Shown one piece after another: positions 26,942 through 35,120 of a stretch of 64,000 bases of DNA. The position numbers were made by a program, and so were the translations under genes. The notes below the pieces were generated by a model that saw nothing but the letters and a program-made list of their open reading frames with translations, had not been told where the DNA came from and ran no database searches. The DNA comes from Clostridium gasigenes (GTDB lineage Bacteria; Bacillota; Clostridia; Clostridiales; Clostridiaceae): assembly GCF_900104115.1 (NCBI RefSeq), contig NZ_FNJM01000001.1:186001-250000 (forward strand). Reading direction: 5' to 3'. The stretch's first letter is position 1. Each line of letters begins with the position of its first letter.

Positions 26942-27847
26942 TTATAGTAAAGTAGGTTTGTTAGATTCTAATTTATCAAGTTTTTTGTTATTCAGATACA
27001 TATAAAATGATGCACCAAAAATTATAATATAACCAATAAAACTTAAATAATCAGGCAAAACCCCAAATAGTATAACACTGATTATTGCAGAGAAAATTAT
27101 ATTTGAATAGTCAAATATAGATATTTCTTTTGCAGCTGCATACTTATATGCAATAGTTATACCAAATTGACCTACACTTGCAAATACACCTGCTAGAACT
27201 AGATATAATAATTGGACTTTCGTCATAGCTGTGTATGAGGCTAACATGAATGGAAAGATTACAATAGTAGAAAATAGTGAAAAATAAAATACTATTGTAT
27301 AATGCTTTTCTTTCCCCCCTAAACTTCTAAGGCAAGTGTAAGCAGCTGCTGCAGAAATAGCACCTATAACACCGGCTAAAGATGGCATAATTTCTAAGTT
27401 AAAGGATGGTTTTATTATAAATAATGTTCCTAAAAAAGCTATTATTATTGCTATAATTTGTTTGAAGTTTATCTTTTCACTTAAAAACAAGGCAGAAAAT
27501 ATTATTACAAAAAATGGACTTAATTTATTTAACATATTTGCATCTGATAAGACTAGCCTATCTATTGAATAAAAGTTCAAAACAATACCTATTGTGCCAA
27601 AGGTTGATCTTAATATTAACAACTTTTGATTTTCTTTTTTTCCAAAGAAGCTTTCTTTATGTTTTATTATAAAAATCAATGCAACTAGGCAAGAAACTAA
27701 ATTTCTAAAGAATGTCTTTTGGAAGGTTGGTAAATCCCCAGAAAGCTTAATAAAAGCGGACATCATTGCAAAACCAAAGGCTGAAATTATAATGAAATAT
27801 ATTCCTTTATTTCTATTACTTAAATTATTAAATTTATTATTACTCAT
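26942..27847 (-). CDS. EamA/DMT-family transporter
   Basis: 301 residues, about ten membrane helices in two EamA repeats ('GIYFIIISAFGFAMMSAFIK' opens the first; 'AGVIGAISAAAAYTCLRSLG' the second). Typical length for drug/metabolite exporters. The AAGGTGGTG ribosome site lies before ATG 27847. Substrate unknown. Lone gene. Confidence 0.88.
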   Translation of the reverse strand: MSNNKFNNLSNRNKGIYFIIISAFGFAMMSAFIKLSGDLPTFQKTFFRNLVSCLVALIFIIKHKESFFGKKENQKLLILRSTFGTIGIVLNFYSIDRLVLSDANMLNKLSPFFVIIFSALFLSEKINFKQIIAIIIAFLGTLFIIKPSFNLEIMPSLAGVIGAISAAAAYTCLRSLGGKEKHYTIVFYFSLFSTIVIFPFMLASYTAMTKVQLLYLVLAGVFASVGQFGITIAYKYAAAKEISIFDYSNIIFSAIISVILFGVLPDYLSFIGYIIIFGASFYMYLNNKKLDKLESNKPTLL

Positions 27848-28098
27848 TCTACACCACCTTATAACTATATATACATATTGAATTAATTATAGCATAATCA
27901 ACTTTATTATTCTCTATTCTTATTTTATCATTATATACGGTAATAATCCGTTGATGTTTGTAAACCACTGAAAATAAAGGGTTGATAAATTTATGTTAAA
28001 TATTTGAAATTTATATTAGTATTCTATATAATTCAATAAGGACATACCTGTAGAATATGATTAAATATTAAGTGTAAAATTTGAAGGAGTGATAGGGG

Positions 28099-28557
28099 AT
28101 GGATAGGCATTTTACAGTTTCCATATTTATAGTATATAAAGATAAAGTATTATTACATTTGCATAAAAAGGCTAAAAAAATACTTCCTTTAGGTGGGCAT
28201 ATCGAATTGAATGAATTGCCAGAAGAGGCATGTATTCGTGAAGCACAAGAAGAATCAGGATTAAAAATAAATCTATATAATCCAATAAATAACCAACTTA
28301 AGAATTCATGCGAATTGGTAGGAGAAAAATTGTTAATAAATCCTATGTACACAATTTTCGGTGAAATAAATCCAGAACATTATCATATAGACTTTGTTTA
28401 TTATGCAACTGCAAAATCTTTTGATACAATACCAGGAGATGGGGAATCTAATTTGCTCAAATGGTATAATAAAGAAGATTTGAAAAACGCATATGACGTT
28501 CAGCATAACATTTTGACAATGGCTAATGAATCGTTAGAATTATTAGCAGAAAGATAG
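28099..28557 (+). CDS. NUDIX hydrolase
   Basis: 152 residues with a complete NUDIX box: 'GHIELNELPEEACIREAQEE' followed by SGL. The N-terminus 'FTVSIFIVYKDKVLLHLHKK' is typical of NUDIX proteins acting on small nucleotide or dinucleotide substrates. Good GAAGGAG ribosome site. Lone gene; terminator follows. Confidence 0.88.
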   Translation: MDRHFTVSIFIVYKDKVLLHLHKKAKKILPLGGHIELNELPEEACIREAQEESGLKINLYNPINNQLKNSCELVGEKLLINPMYTIFGEINPEHYHIDFVYYATAKSFDTIPGDGESNLLKWYNKEDLKNAYDVQHNILTMANESLELLAER

Positions 28558-28616
28558 ATTTGTTCGTAAATTATTACATGATTTTCGTATATAGAGAATG
28601 AATTAATAAAAATAAG

Positions 28617-28656
28617 TAGCAGAAGTTATTATATTATAACTCCTGCTATTTTATTT
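28617..28656. terminator. Bidirectional hairpin terminator
   Basis: TAGCAGAAGTTAT (28617-28629) pairs with ATAACTCCTGCTA (28636-28648) with one mismatch, followed by TTTTATTT and preceded by AAAAATAA, so it serves both convergent genes. Confidence 0.75.
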
Positions 28657-28691
28657 GCTATTATATTAAGTTTTTAGCCTATAAGTAATAT

Positions 28692-28910
28692 CTATTTAGT
28701 GATTTTTTTAGTATTAAAATAGAATGCGGATATACGGACTACTATTGCAATAATTATACTAATAGCTAAGAATAAGTAACCAATGGGTACTAAAAAAAAT
28801 GGTTCTACAAGAGTGCCGTCTGCAGCTACCTCAGATCCTATAATTGAAAATGTTATAAAACAACCCACGCCTATAATAAATGGTATTAATGCTAAAATAT
28901 ATTTTTTCAT
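28692..28910 (-). CDS. DUF3955 small membrane protein
   Basis: 72 residues with two membrane helices separated by a 'GSEVAADGTLVEPF' loop, matching DUF3955 proteins of Firmicutes. Function unknown. AAGGAGG precedes the ATG. An inverted repeat with 10-bp arms lies just upstream and may be its operator. Confidence 0.8.
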   Translation of the reverse strand: MKKYILALIPFIIGVGCFITFSIIGSEVAADGTLVEPFFLVPIGYLFLAISIIIAIVVRISAFYFNTKKITK

Positions 28911-28936
28911 GTTAACCTCCTTAAAAATGTGTTCTA

Positions 28937-28968
28937 TAGTAGTTAAGTGATCGCTTAGTTAACTACTA
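28937..28968. promoter_or_regulatory. Palindrome upstream of the DUF3955 gene
   Basis: TAGTAGTTAA (28937-28946) and TTAACTACTA (28959-28968) form a perfect 10-bp inverted repeat, about 30 bases upstream of the minus-strand start. A plausible repressor site; regulator unknown. Confidence 0.4.
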
Positions 28969-29405
28969 AATATATGATAACATATATTTTATTGTTTATC
29001 AATAAAATATTTATATAAAATAATAACAATATGCCTTAATTCAATATTATAAAAATATGGAAATTATGTCTGCGTTCTTAATTTTGATATTGGCTGCTAT
29101 TTATAAATTTTTGGGAATATATTTTTGAATGCTGAAAAATTAGTAGAATTAACAGGGATGTTGATGGAATAATTCGCTATATAACATTTAGTGGGTAAAA
29201 AGTCAATATTATTATCGTAAAAGGTGCATTTTTAGGCATAAAAAGAATATTGAAGGAAAAATGAAAATTATTTCCGTTTAATGCATGATTTTGTATGTTT
29301 AGAGGAAAAGCTATTTCTTTAATTTGACTATTATGAGAATATGTAATTGTAAGTAGCTGAATAATTAGGTTAAATGTGTAATGAATGGGAAGGAGAAAAA
29401 ATAAT
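28969..29405. other. Long intergenic region before the aminotransferase gene
   Basis: About 435 bases, A+T-rich, with no gene, no riboswitch that I recognise, and no regulator gene. Presumably holds the promoter of the aminotransferase operon, but no convincing box pair could be picked. Confidence 0.4.
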
Positions 29406-30683
29406 ATGATGACATTAGAATTAGATTCAAAAGAGGTTGATTTAGAACAAAAGGATTCTTTGAAAAAATATTTTGGACATGGTATATACCTTTATATCGA
29501 TGGTAAAAGATATATAGATTGTGCATCAGGTACTTTTAATTTAGCACTTGGCTATTCTGCTGAAGAAGTTATTGAAGCTGTAGATAAGCAATTACATAGA
29601 TGTGCACATCTTTCATCTGCTTTTACTCAAGAAAAATCAAAAGAAATTTTTGAATTATTAAGGGAGTTTCTACCAGAGCAAATTAATGACTTTTGGTTTA
29701 GAGATATAATTGGTTCTACAGCAAATGAATGTGCCATTAGAATTGCACAAAAAGCAACCGGGAAATCAGATATTATGTCTTTATTTCTTTCACATCATGG
29801 ACAAAGCGCTTTAACTACAGAAATATCTGGAAATGCTTTCCGTAGAAAAAGCTTTTCATTCGCTCAAGTGAATAGTATAAAGATACCTGCTCCTGATTGT
29901 TTTAATTGTTTTTATTCACAATCAAAAGAAGACTGTGATTTTTTATGTGCAAGTAGAATGGAAGAATTTATTGATTGTGCATCAAGTGGTCAGGTAGCTG
30001 CATTTATTATAGAACCAATACTAGGGAATGGAGGTAACATAGTTCCAGATCCTAGATATTTTAAGAAAATAAGAGAAATCTGTGATAAGCATGGTATTTT
30101 GATTATTGCAGATGAAGTTCAAACTTGTTTTGGAAGAACTGGATCTTTTTTTGCTACTAATGGTTTTGCAAAAGACCTAAGACCAGATATTATAACCTTT
30201 GCAAAAGGAGCAGGTGGAATTGGTATTCCTGTTGCTGGTGTGTTAATGAGAAAAGAACTTAATATTTTAGAATCATGGGAACATTCAACAACATCAGGAG
30301 CAAATCCATTAGCACTTGCTGCAATTGAGGCAACAATTAAGTATATAAAAAAATATAATATTTTAGACAATGTTAATAAACAATCACAATTATTAGAAGA
30401 TGGTTTAAAAAATCTTGCAAAAAAATATCCCTTTATCTTTAATGTTAAAGGAATGGGATTAATGTTTGCATTTGATTTTGCAAATAGAAAAAATGTAGAT
30501 TTATTTATGGAGGTTGCAAAGGAACAAGGCTTGATTCTTAGAGCCAGCCGTTATAGCTTTGGCCTTTCAATAAAGGTTAGACCACCATTAATAGTAACTG
30601 AAAATGAAATATATAAAATTTTGGAAAAACTTGAATCGTCATTGATTCAATTTTGTGAGGAGAAAGAAAAATGCGAGCTTTAA
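29406..30683 (+). CDS. Class-III PLP-dependent aminotransferase
   Basis: 425 residues of the acetylornithine/4-aminobutyrate aminotransferase family. PLP-fold signposts: 'CASGTFNLALGYS' near the N-terminus, 'ADEVQTCFGRTG' (Asp for the PLP nitrogen) and 'TFAKGAGGIGIPVAG' with the Schiff-base Lys. A Cys-rich insert 'CFNCFYSQSKEDCDFLC' in the middle is a feature of one clade of these enzymes. Start at ATG 29406 follows a GGAAGGAG site; an upstream in-frame ATG (29385) precedes that site. It overlaps the dehydrogenase gene, so transamination followed by alcohol/aldehyde oxidoreduction of one substrate is likely. Substrate not identified. Confidence 0.87.
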   Translation: MMTLELDSKEVDLEQKDSLKKYFGHGIYLYIDGKRYIDCASGTFNLALGYSAEEVIEAVDKQLHRCAHLSSAFTQEKSKEIFELLREFLPEQINDFWFRDIIGSTANECAIRIAQKATGKSDIMSLFLSHHGQSALTTEISGNAFRRKSFSFAQVNSIKIPAPDCFNCFYSQSKEDCDFLCASRMEEFIDCASSGQVAAFIIEPILGNGGNIVPDPRYFKKIREICDKHGILIIADEVQTCFGRTGSFFATNGFAKDLRPDIITFAKGAGGIGIPVAGVLMRKELNILESWEHSTTSGANPLALAAIEATIKYIKKYNILDNVNKQSQLLEDGLKNLAKKYPFIFNVKGMGLMFAFDFANRKNVDLFMEVAKEQGLILRASRYSFGLSIKVRPPLIVTENEIYKILEKLESSLIQFCEEKEKCEL

Positions 30684-31720
30684 AATATAATGGTACATGG
30701 GATGTTTCACTTGAACAAGTAGAGGATCTTCATGTTATTAATCCAAATGATGTCGTAATTGATATTAAATATTGTGGAATATGTGGTACTGATGTAGGTA
30801 TAATTTCAGGGGCTTATCCTGTAGCAGTAAAAGGTGTTACTCTTGGACATGAAGCAGCTGGTATTATAGCTGAAATTGGAAAAGATGTAACAAACGTAAA
30901 AGTAGGTGACAGAGTAGCAATAAATCCAACTTATTACTGTGGTAAATGTCGTATGTGTGAAACTTTGAGAATAAATCATTGTGAGAATAAGATTGGTACA
31001 GAAAGTGGTGTAAGTTATGATGGTACTTATGCAGATCATTATCGTACTACATCAGATTTCGTATATAAAATTCCAGATAATGTGTCTATGAAAGCTATAA
31101 CTTTAACAGAACCATTAAGTTGTGTAATTACAGGAGTACGTAAAATCCAACCTTCATCAATGAGTTTATATACCTTTGTTTTTGGTGCTGGAACAATGGG
31201 AATTCTTTATACATGGGCTTTATCTTTAAAAGGTCTTGTTCCAGTAGTTATTGAAACATCAAAAGCACGACTTGAATATGCAAAAAATTGTCTTCCAGAA
31301 GGAGTAAAGATATATAGTTCACTTGAAGAAGCAAGAATAAATTATTTTAAGGATGAAAAAGCTCCATTAGATATTGTAGTAGATACTACATCTGGATTAT
31401 TAGAAACACTATATCCTCAAATGTCTTGTGATGGAATCTATATGAGCATTGGTTTAAAAGATAAATATACTAAGATAAATGTTAGAGAATTAGCAGATAA
31501 AAGTTTGTCAATAATTGGATCAATAGATTCTTTACATGGTTCATTTTTAGAAGCATTCCATCTTATTACAAAGAATGTCATTCCTGCTGAAAAGTTAGTA
31601 AGTCATGTAATTCCACTAGAAAATTATAAAGAAGCATTTTCAATTTTAGGTTGTGATATTGATTCAAAATCTATGGCTGAACCTAAAGAAAAAAATGCAA
31701 AAATTATAATAGAGTGTTAA
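30671..31720 (+). CDS. Zinc-dependent medium-chain alcohol dehydrogenase
   Basis: 349 residues, MDR superfamily. Catalytic zinc ligands: Cys in 'YCGICGTDVG' and His in 'LGHEAAG'. The structural zinc lobe has four Cys in 'YYCGKCRMCETLRINHCENK'. The Rossmann segment 'VFGAGTMGILYTWALSLKG' is followed by 'VVIE', an acidic end suggesting NAD+. It overlaps the aminotransferase by 13 bases with ribosome site GAGGAG. Such enzymes act on polyols or sugar alcohols; here perhaps the oxidation step before or after transamination. Confidence 0.88.
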   Translation: MRALKYNGTWDVSLEQVEDLHVINPNDVVIDIKYCGICGTDVGIISGAYPVAVKGVTLGHEAAGIIAEIGKDVTNVKVGDRVAINPTYYCGKCRMCETLRINHCENKIGTESGVSYDGTYADHYRTTSDFVYKIPDNVSMKAITLTEPLSCVITGVRKIQPSSMSLYTFVFGAGTMGILYTWALSLKGLVPVVIETSKARLEYAKNCLPEGVKIYSSLEEARINYFKDEKAPLDIVVDTTSGLLETLYPQMSCDGIYMSIGLKDKYTKINVRELADKSLSIIGSIDSLHGSFLEAFHLITKNVIPAEKLVSHVIPLENYKEAFSILGCDIDSKSMAEPKEKNAKIIIEC

Positions 31721-31735
31721 TAGAGAGGAGTAATT

Positions 31736-32377
31736 ATGATAAAGGGAATAATATTTGACATAGATGGGATAATTATTGACAGTGAACCCTTGCATATGAA
31801 AGCTTTAAATGAATCAATAAAAAGACAATTAACTAACTGTATAGATGTTGAAGAAGATAAGTTAATAGGACTAACTCTTGATGAAACTATTGGAAAATTT
31901 GGTATATCAGATAATAAACATGAAGAAATAAAAGATTCTACTATAAGGTATTATATAGAGAATTTGAGTACAGAGTTAATTAGACAAGATATGAAAAATT
32001 TATGGATGGCATTAATTAAAAAAGATATCAAATTTGGTTGTGTATCTACGGCTGAGATGAAGATTTGTGAGGCAAATATTAACCTTCTAGGATTAAATGA
32101 TAAAATAAAGGTACCTATTGTTGCTTTAGAAAGTGTAGAAAAATCTAAACCTCATCCATTACCATATCTGACAATGCTAGATATGCTTAATTTAAATGCA
32201 GATGAAGTTATAGTTTTAGAAGATTCTGATATAGGCATAAGTGCTGCTGTATCAGCGGGAATTAGTAACGTTTATGCGTGGCCTCATAAGTTATCGTCTT
32301 CTCAAAAATATAATCAAGCTAAAAAGGTTATTGCTAATTTACATGATGTAGAATTTTTTGAAAATATAATGGACTGA
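31736..32377 (+). CDS. HAD-family hydrolase (β-phosphoglucomutase-like)
   Basis: 213 residues. HAD motif I is 'FDIDGIIIDSEP' (nucleophile and acid Asp), motif II is 'STAEMK', motif III is the Lys in 'KSKPHPLPY', and motif IV is 'VLEDSDIGISAAVSAG'. Helical C1 cap. It starts 15 bases after the dehydrogenase with GAGAGGAG. Probable sugar- or polyol-phosphate phosphatase or mutase in the same pathway. Confidence 0.87.
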   Translation: MIKGIIFDIDGIIIDSEPLHMKALNESIKRQLTNCIDVEEDKLIGLTLDETIGKFGISDNKHEEIKDSTIRYYIENLSTELIRQDMKNLWMALIKKDIKFGCVSTAEMKICEANINLLGLNDKIKVPIVALESVEKSKPHPLPYLTMLDMLNLNADEVIVLEDSDIGISAAVSAGISNVYAWPHKLSSSQKYNQAKKVIANLHDVEFFENIMD

Positions 32378-32465
32378 AAATTTGTGTATGTGTAATTTTT
32401 TATAAAATTCGGCGTGTTTCAAATTGACCTTACACTTTTTTGAACCTCTATTAGGATTGTATTAA

Positions 32466-32474
32466 TGTTATAAT
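32466..32474 (+). promoter_or_regulatory. Extended -10 promoter before the kinase gene
   Basis: TGTTATAAT (32466-32474) lies about 40 bases before the kinase start, suggesting an internal promoter in the catabolic cluster. No clear -35. Confidence 0.45.
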
Positions 32475-32515
32475 TAAGAAGAGATGTATTATTATAGAGG
32501 AGTGAGGTATGGTTT

Positions 32516-33628
32516 ATGGAAAGTTTATATTCTTTAATAAATGATAAAATAAAAGAAAATAATAAGGTGCTAATTGGTATTAGTGGTATTAGTCTAAGTG
32601 GTAAAACTACTTTTGCTAATAAGCTAAAGGGATTATATCAATCTAATTATAGTGTTTATGTAATTTCTTTAGATGAAAATCAAGATGTATTAAATGAGTC
32701 TGTTGATAATATTAATCCATCTAAGTATTATTATGAAAATGCCTACGATTTTGGCACAATAAAAAATGAAATTGAAGAAGCTTTTAAAAATAACGATGTA
32801 GTTATAGTCGAGGGATTATTAATATTTAAGAACACTGTAAATATTAATTTTGACGTAAAAGTATGGTTGGATTGTACTTTTACATCATCAATAGAAAGAA
32901 GTAGTGAAGATAAAAAAGAACTATATGAAGACTATTTCATGTGGCTTCAAAGACAACATTTTTCCATAGATAATCCAAAGGGTAAGGCAGATATAATAAT
33001 AAAAAATGATAAAGTATTAGAAAATGAAGCAGAAGTTTTAGTTGATTTCATAAATAACCCTTCATCAGTAAATAAGATGAAATGGTTATATGAACCAACA
33101 ACATGGGAAGTAAGAAAAAATGGGATTTATGTAGAATCTGATAAAATAACTGATTTTTGGCAAAGAACTCATTATGGTTTCAGAAATGATAATGCTCACA
33201 TGTTGTATATGGAAACTGAAAAGGACTTTACTATGACAACAAAGATTAAGTTTAATCCAGTTAATCAATTTGACCAATGTGGATTAGTAGTAAGAATAGA
33301 TGAGGATAATTGGTTAAAAACTTCTATAGAATATGAACGAGGTAATCCACCAAAGTTAGGCGCCGTTGTAACTAATTTAGGATATTCAGATTGGTCTACT
33401 GAAGAATTAGATAAACAAGTAGATGAAGCTGAATTTAGAATTAGTCGAGAGGGAAAAGATTATAAAATAGAGGTTAATGTTCTAAATAGAGGATGGAAAC
33501 AACTAAGAATTTGCCATCTTCATAGCTCGAAAAAAATCGTTAAGTGTGGAATATACTGTTGTAGTCCTATTGATAATGGCTATAAAGTGTTGTTTACAGA
33601 TATAAAGGTAAAAGAGGAGTATTTCTAA
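32516..33628 (+). CDS. P-loop (uridine-kinase-like) kinase fused to DUF1349
   Basis: 370 residues in two parts. Residues 1-185: a P-loop kinase of the uridine kinase/PRK type with Walker A 'GISGISLSGKTTFA' and an acidic strand 'DVVIVEGLLIF'. Residues 185-370: a DUF1349 concanavalin-A-like β-sandwich ('WLYEPTTWEVRKNGIYVES', 'FDQCGLVVRIDEDNWLKTSI', 'AVVTNLGYSDWST'), a domain related to yeast 'regulation of enolase 1' and usually found alone. A fusion of the two suggests the DUF1349 part recognises or edits the same sugar-like substrate. GAGTGAGG lies eight bases before ATG 32516; the ATG at 32509 is out of frame. Confidence 0.8.
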   Translation: MESLYSLINDKIKENNKVLIGISGISLSGKTTFANKLKGLYQSNYSVYVISLDENQDVLNESVDNINPSKYYYENAYDFGTIKNEIEEAFKNNDVVIVEGLLIFKNTVNINFDVKVWLDCTFTSSIERSSEDKKELYEDYFMWLQRQHFSIDNPKGKADIIIKNDKVLENEAEVLVDFINNPSSVNKMKWLYEPTTWEVRKNGIYVESDKITDFWQRTHYGFRNDNAHMLYMETEKDFTMTTKIKFNPVNQFDQCGLVVRIDEDNWLKTSIEYERGNPPKLGAVVTNLGYSDWSTEELDKQVDEAEFRISREGKDYKIEVNVLNRGWKQLRICHLHSSKKIVKCGIYCCSPIDNGYKVLFTDIKVKEEYF

Positions 33629-33724
33629 ATACAGTTTAATTTTCAGTAAGGGAGGGATTTAACTGTTGCAATAAATCTACAATACTTATAGATTTTTATA
33701 GTTTATTGGCAATGGTGAAACAAT

Positions 33725-34999
33725 ATGAAGTTTACTTATAAGCATACATTATACGCAAGTTATTTAGGTTATATTACGCAAGCAATTATAAATAATTTAG
33801 CACCTTTGCTTTTTTTAACTTTTCAAAAAGAATTTAATATTTCATTAGAAAGCATTGGTATATTAATAGCTCTTAATTTTGGTATTCAAATTATAACAGA
33901 TATATTGGCTGCAAAATTTATTGATAAAATTGGTTATAGGATATCCATAGTGGGAGCACATATTCTATGCCTGATAGGTTTGGTGTCAATGGGGATTTTA
34001 CCATATTTATTTACAAATGCATATGTAGGACTAGTTATTGCAATTAGCATTAATGCAGTTGGAGGTGGACTTATAGAAGTATTAATAAGTCCAATTGTAC
34101 AAGCACTTCCAGGTGATGAGAAGGAGTCTGCTATGAATATGCTCCACTCTTTTTATTGTTGGGGACACGTTATAGTTGTTTTACTAACAACTATTTATTT
34201 TAATGTGGCCGGAACTGAAAACTGGATATATTTACCTATGATATGGGGTATTGTACCATTGTTTAATATGGTTCTATTTTTAAAGGTACCCCTTCGGATC
34301 CTGGTAGAGGAGGAGGTAAGAATTCCATTCAAAAAATTATTTGCAGCTCAAATTTTTTGGATGTTTATAATTCTTATGATATGCGCAGGAGCATCTGAAC
34401 AAGCTATGGCTCAATGGGCATCTTTGTTTGCTGAGTCGGGTCTTGGAGTATCTAAATCAATGGGGAATTTGTTAGGAACTTGTGCATTTGCAATTCTAAT
34501 GGGGACGGCAAGAGTTTTCTATGGAATAAAGGGTTCAAAAATTAATATGAAAAAGGCATTAGTATTTAGTAGTATACTGTGTGTTCTAAGTTATCTATTA
34601 GCAGTGTTTTCAACAATTCCACTGGTATCACTTATTGGGTGTGCATTGTGTGGATTATCAGTAGGCATCATGTGGCCAGGAGTATTTAGTTTAAGTGCAA
34701 AGTACTATCCCAAAGGAGGGACAGTAATGTTTGCAGTTTTAGCTTTGGCTGGCGATGTTGGGTGCTCAGCTGGACCAGGTCTTGTTGGATTTGTATCCAA
34801 TAGTGTTGAAAAAGGTAAGATGATATTTTCTAACTCTTGGTTTTACAGTACAAACATTACAGAAATAGGTTTAAAAACAGGATTACTGTTTGTTATTATA
34901 TTTCCTGTAATTATGTTATTTAGCATTATATCGCTAAATAAAAAAAATGTGCAAATTAGTGATAGTATACCCGATATTGAAAAGAATTTATCTAATTAA
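33725..34999 (+). CDS. MFS transporter
   Basis: 424 residues with about twelve membrane helices; 'AAKFIDKIGYRISIVGAHIL' resembles the motif-A loop between helices two and three. Similar in size and pattern to fucose-permease-like or sugar MFS importers ('GGGLIEVLISPIVQALPG', 'GLSVGIMWPGVFSLSAKYYP'). Last gene of the aminotransferase cluster and the likely uptake system for its substrate. Weak ribosome site (GGTGAAAC). Terminator follows. Confidence 0.85.
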   Translation: MKFTYKHTLYASYLGYITQAIINNLAPLLFLTFQKEFNISLESIGILIALNFGIQIITDILAAKFIDKIGYRISIVGAHILCLIGLVSMGILPYLFTNAYVGLVIAISINAVGGGLIEVLISPIVQALPGDEKESAMNMLHSFYCWGHVIVVLLTTIYFNVAGTENWIYLPMIWGIVPLFNMVLFLKVPLRILVEEEVRIPFKKLFAAQIFWMFIILMICAGASEQAMAQWASLFAESGLGVSKSMGNLLGTCAFAILMGTARVFYGIKGSKINMKKALVFSSILCVLSYLLAVFSTIPLVSLIGCALCGLSVGIMWPGVFSLSAKYYPKGGTVMFAVLALAGDVGCSAGPGLVGFVSNSVEKGKMIFSNSWFYSTNITEIGLKTGLLFVIIFPVIMLFSIISLNKKNVQISDSIPDIEKNLSN

Positions 35000-35014
35000 T
35001 AACTTGCTAGAATG

Positions 35015-35051
35015 AAGAGAAATCTATTAATTTAGGTTTCTCTTTTTTATT
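35015..35051 (+). terminator. Rho-independent terminator after the catabolic cluster
   Basis: AAGAGAAATCT (35015-35025) pairs with AGGTTTCTCTT (35034-35044, one G·T pair) followed by a T run. Confidence 0.82.
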
Positions 35052-35120
35052 TATTCTCTTAAATAATTTGATTTTTGCACGAATCCCTGACTTACTCCTT
35101 GTTAACATAATTGTAAAAAA

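Noticed and set aside
28969..29405. Possible T-box or other riboswitch in the 435-base gap
   Set aside because: No T-box sequence, terminator or known aptamer core was seen.
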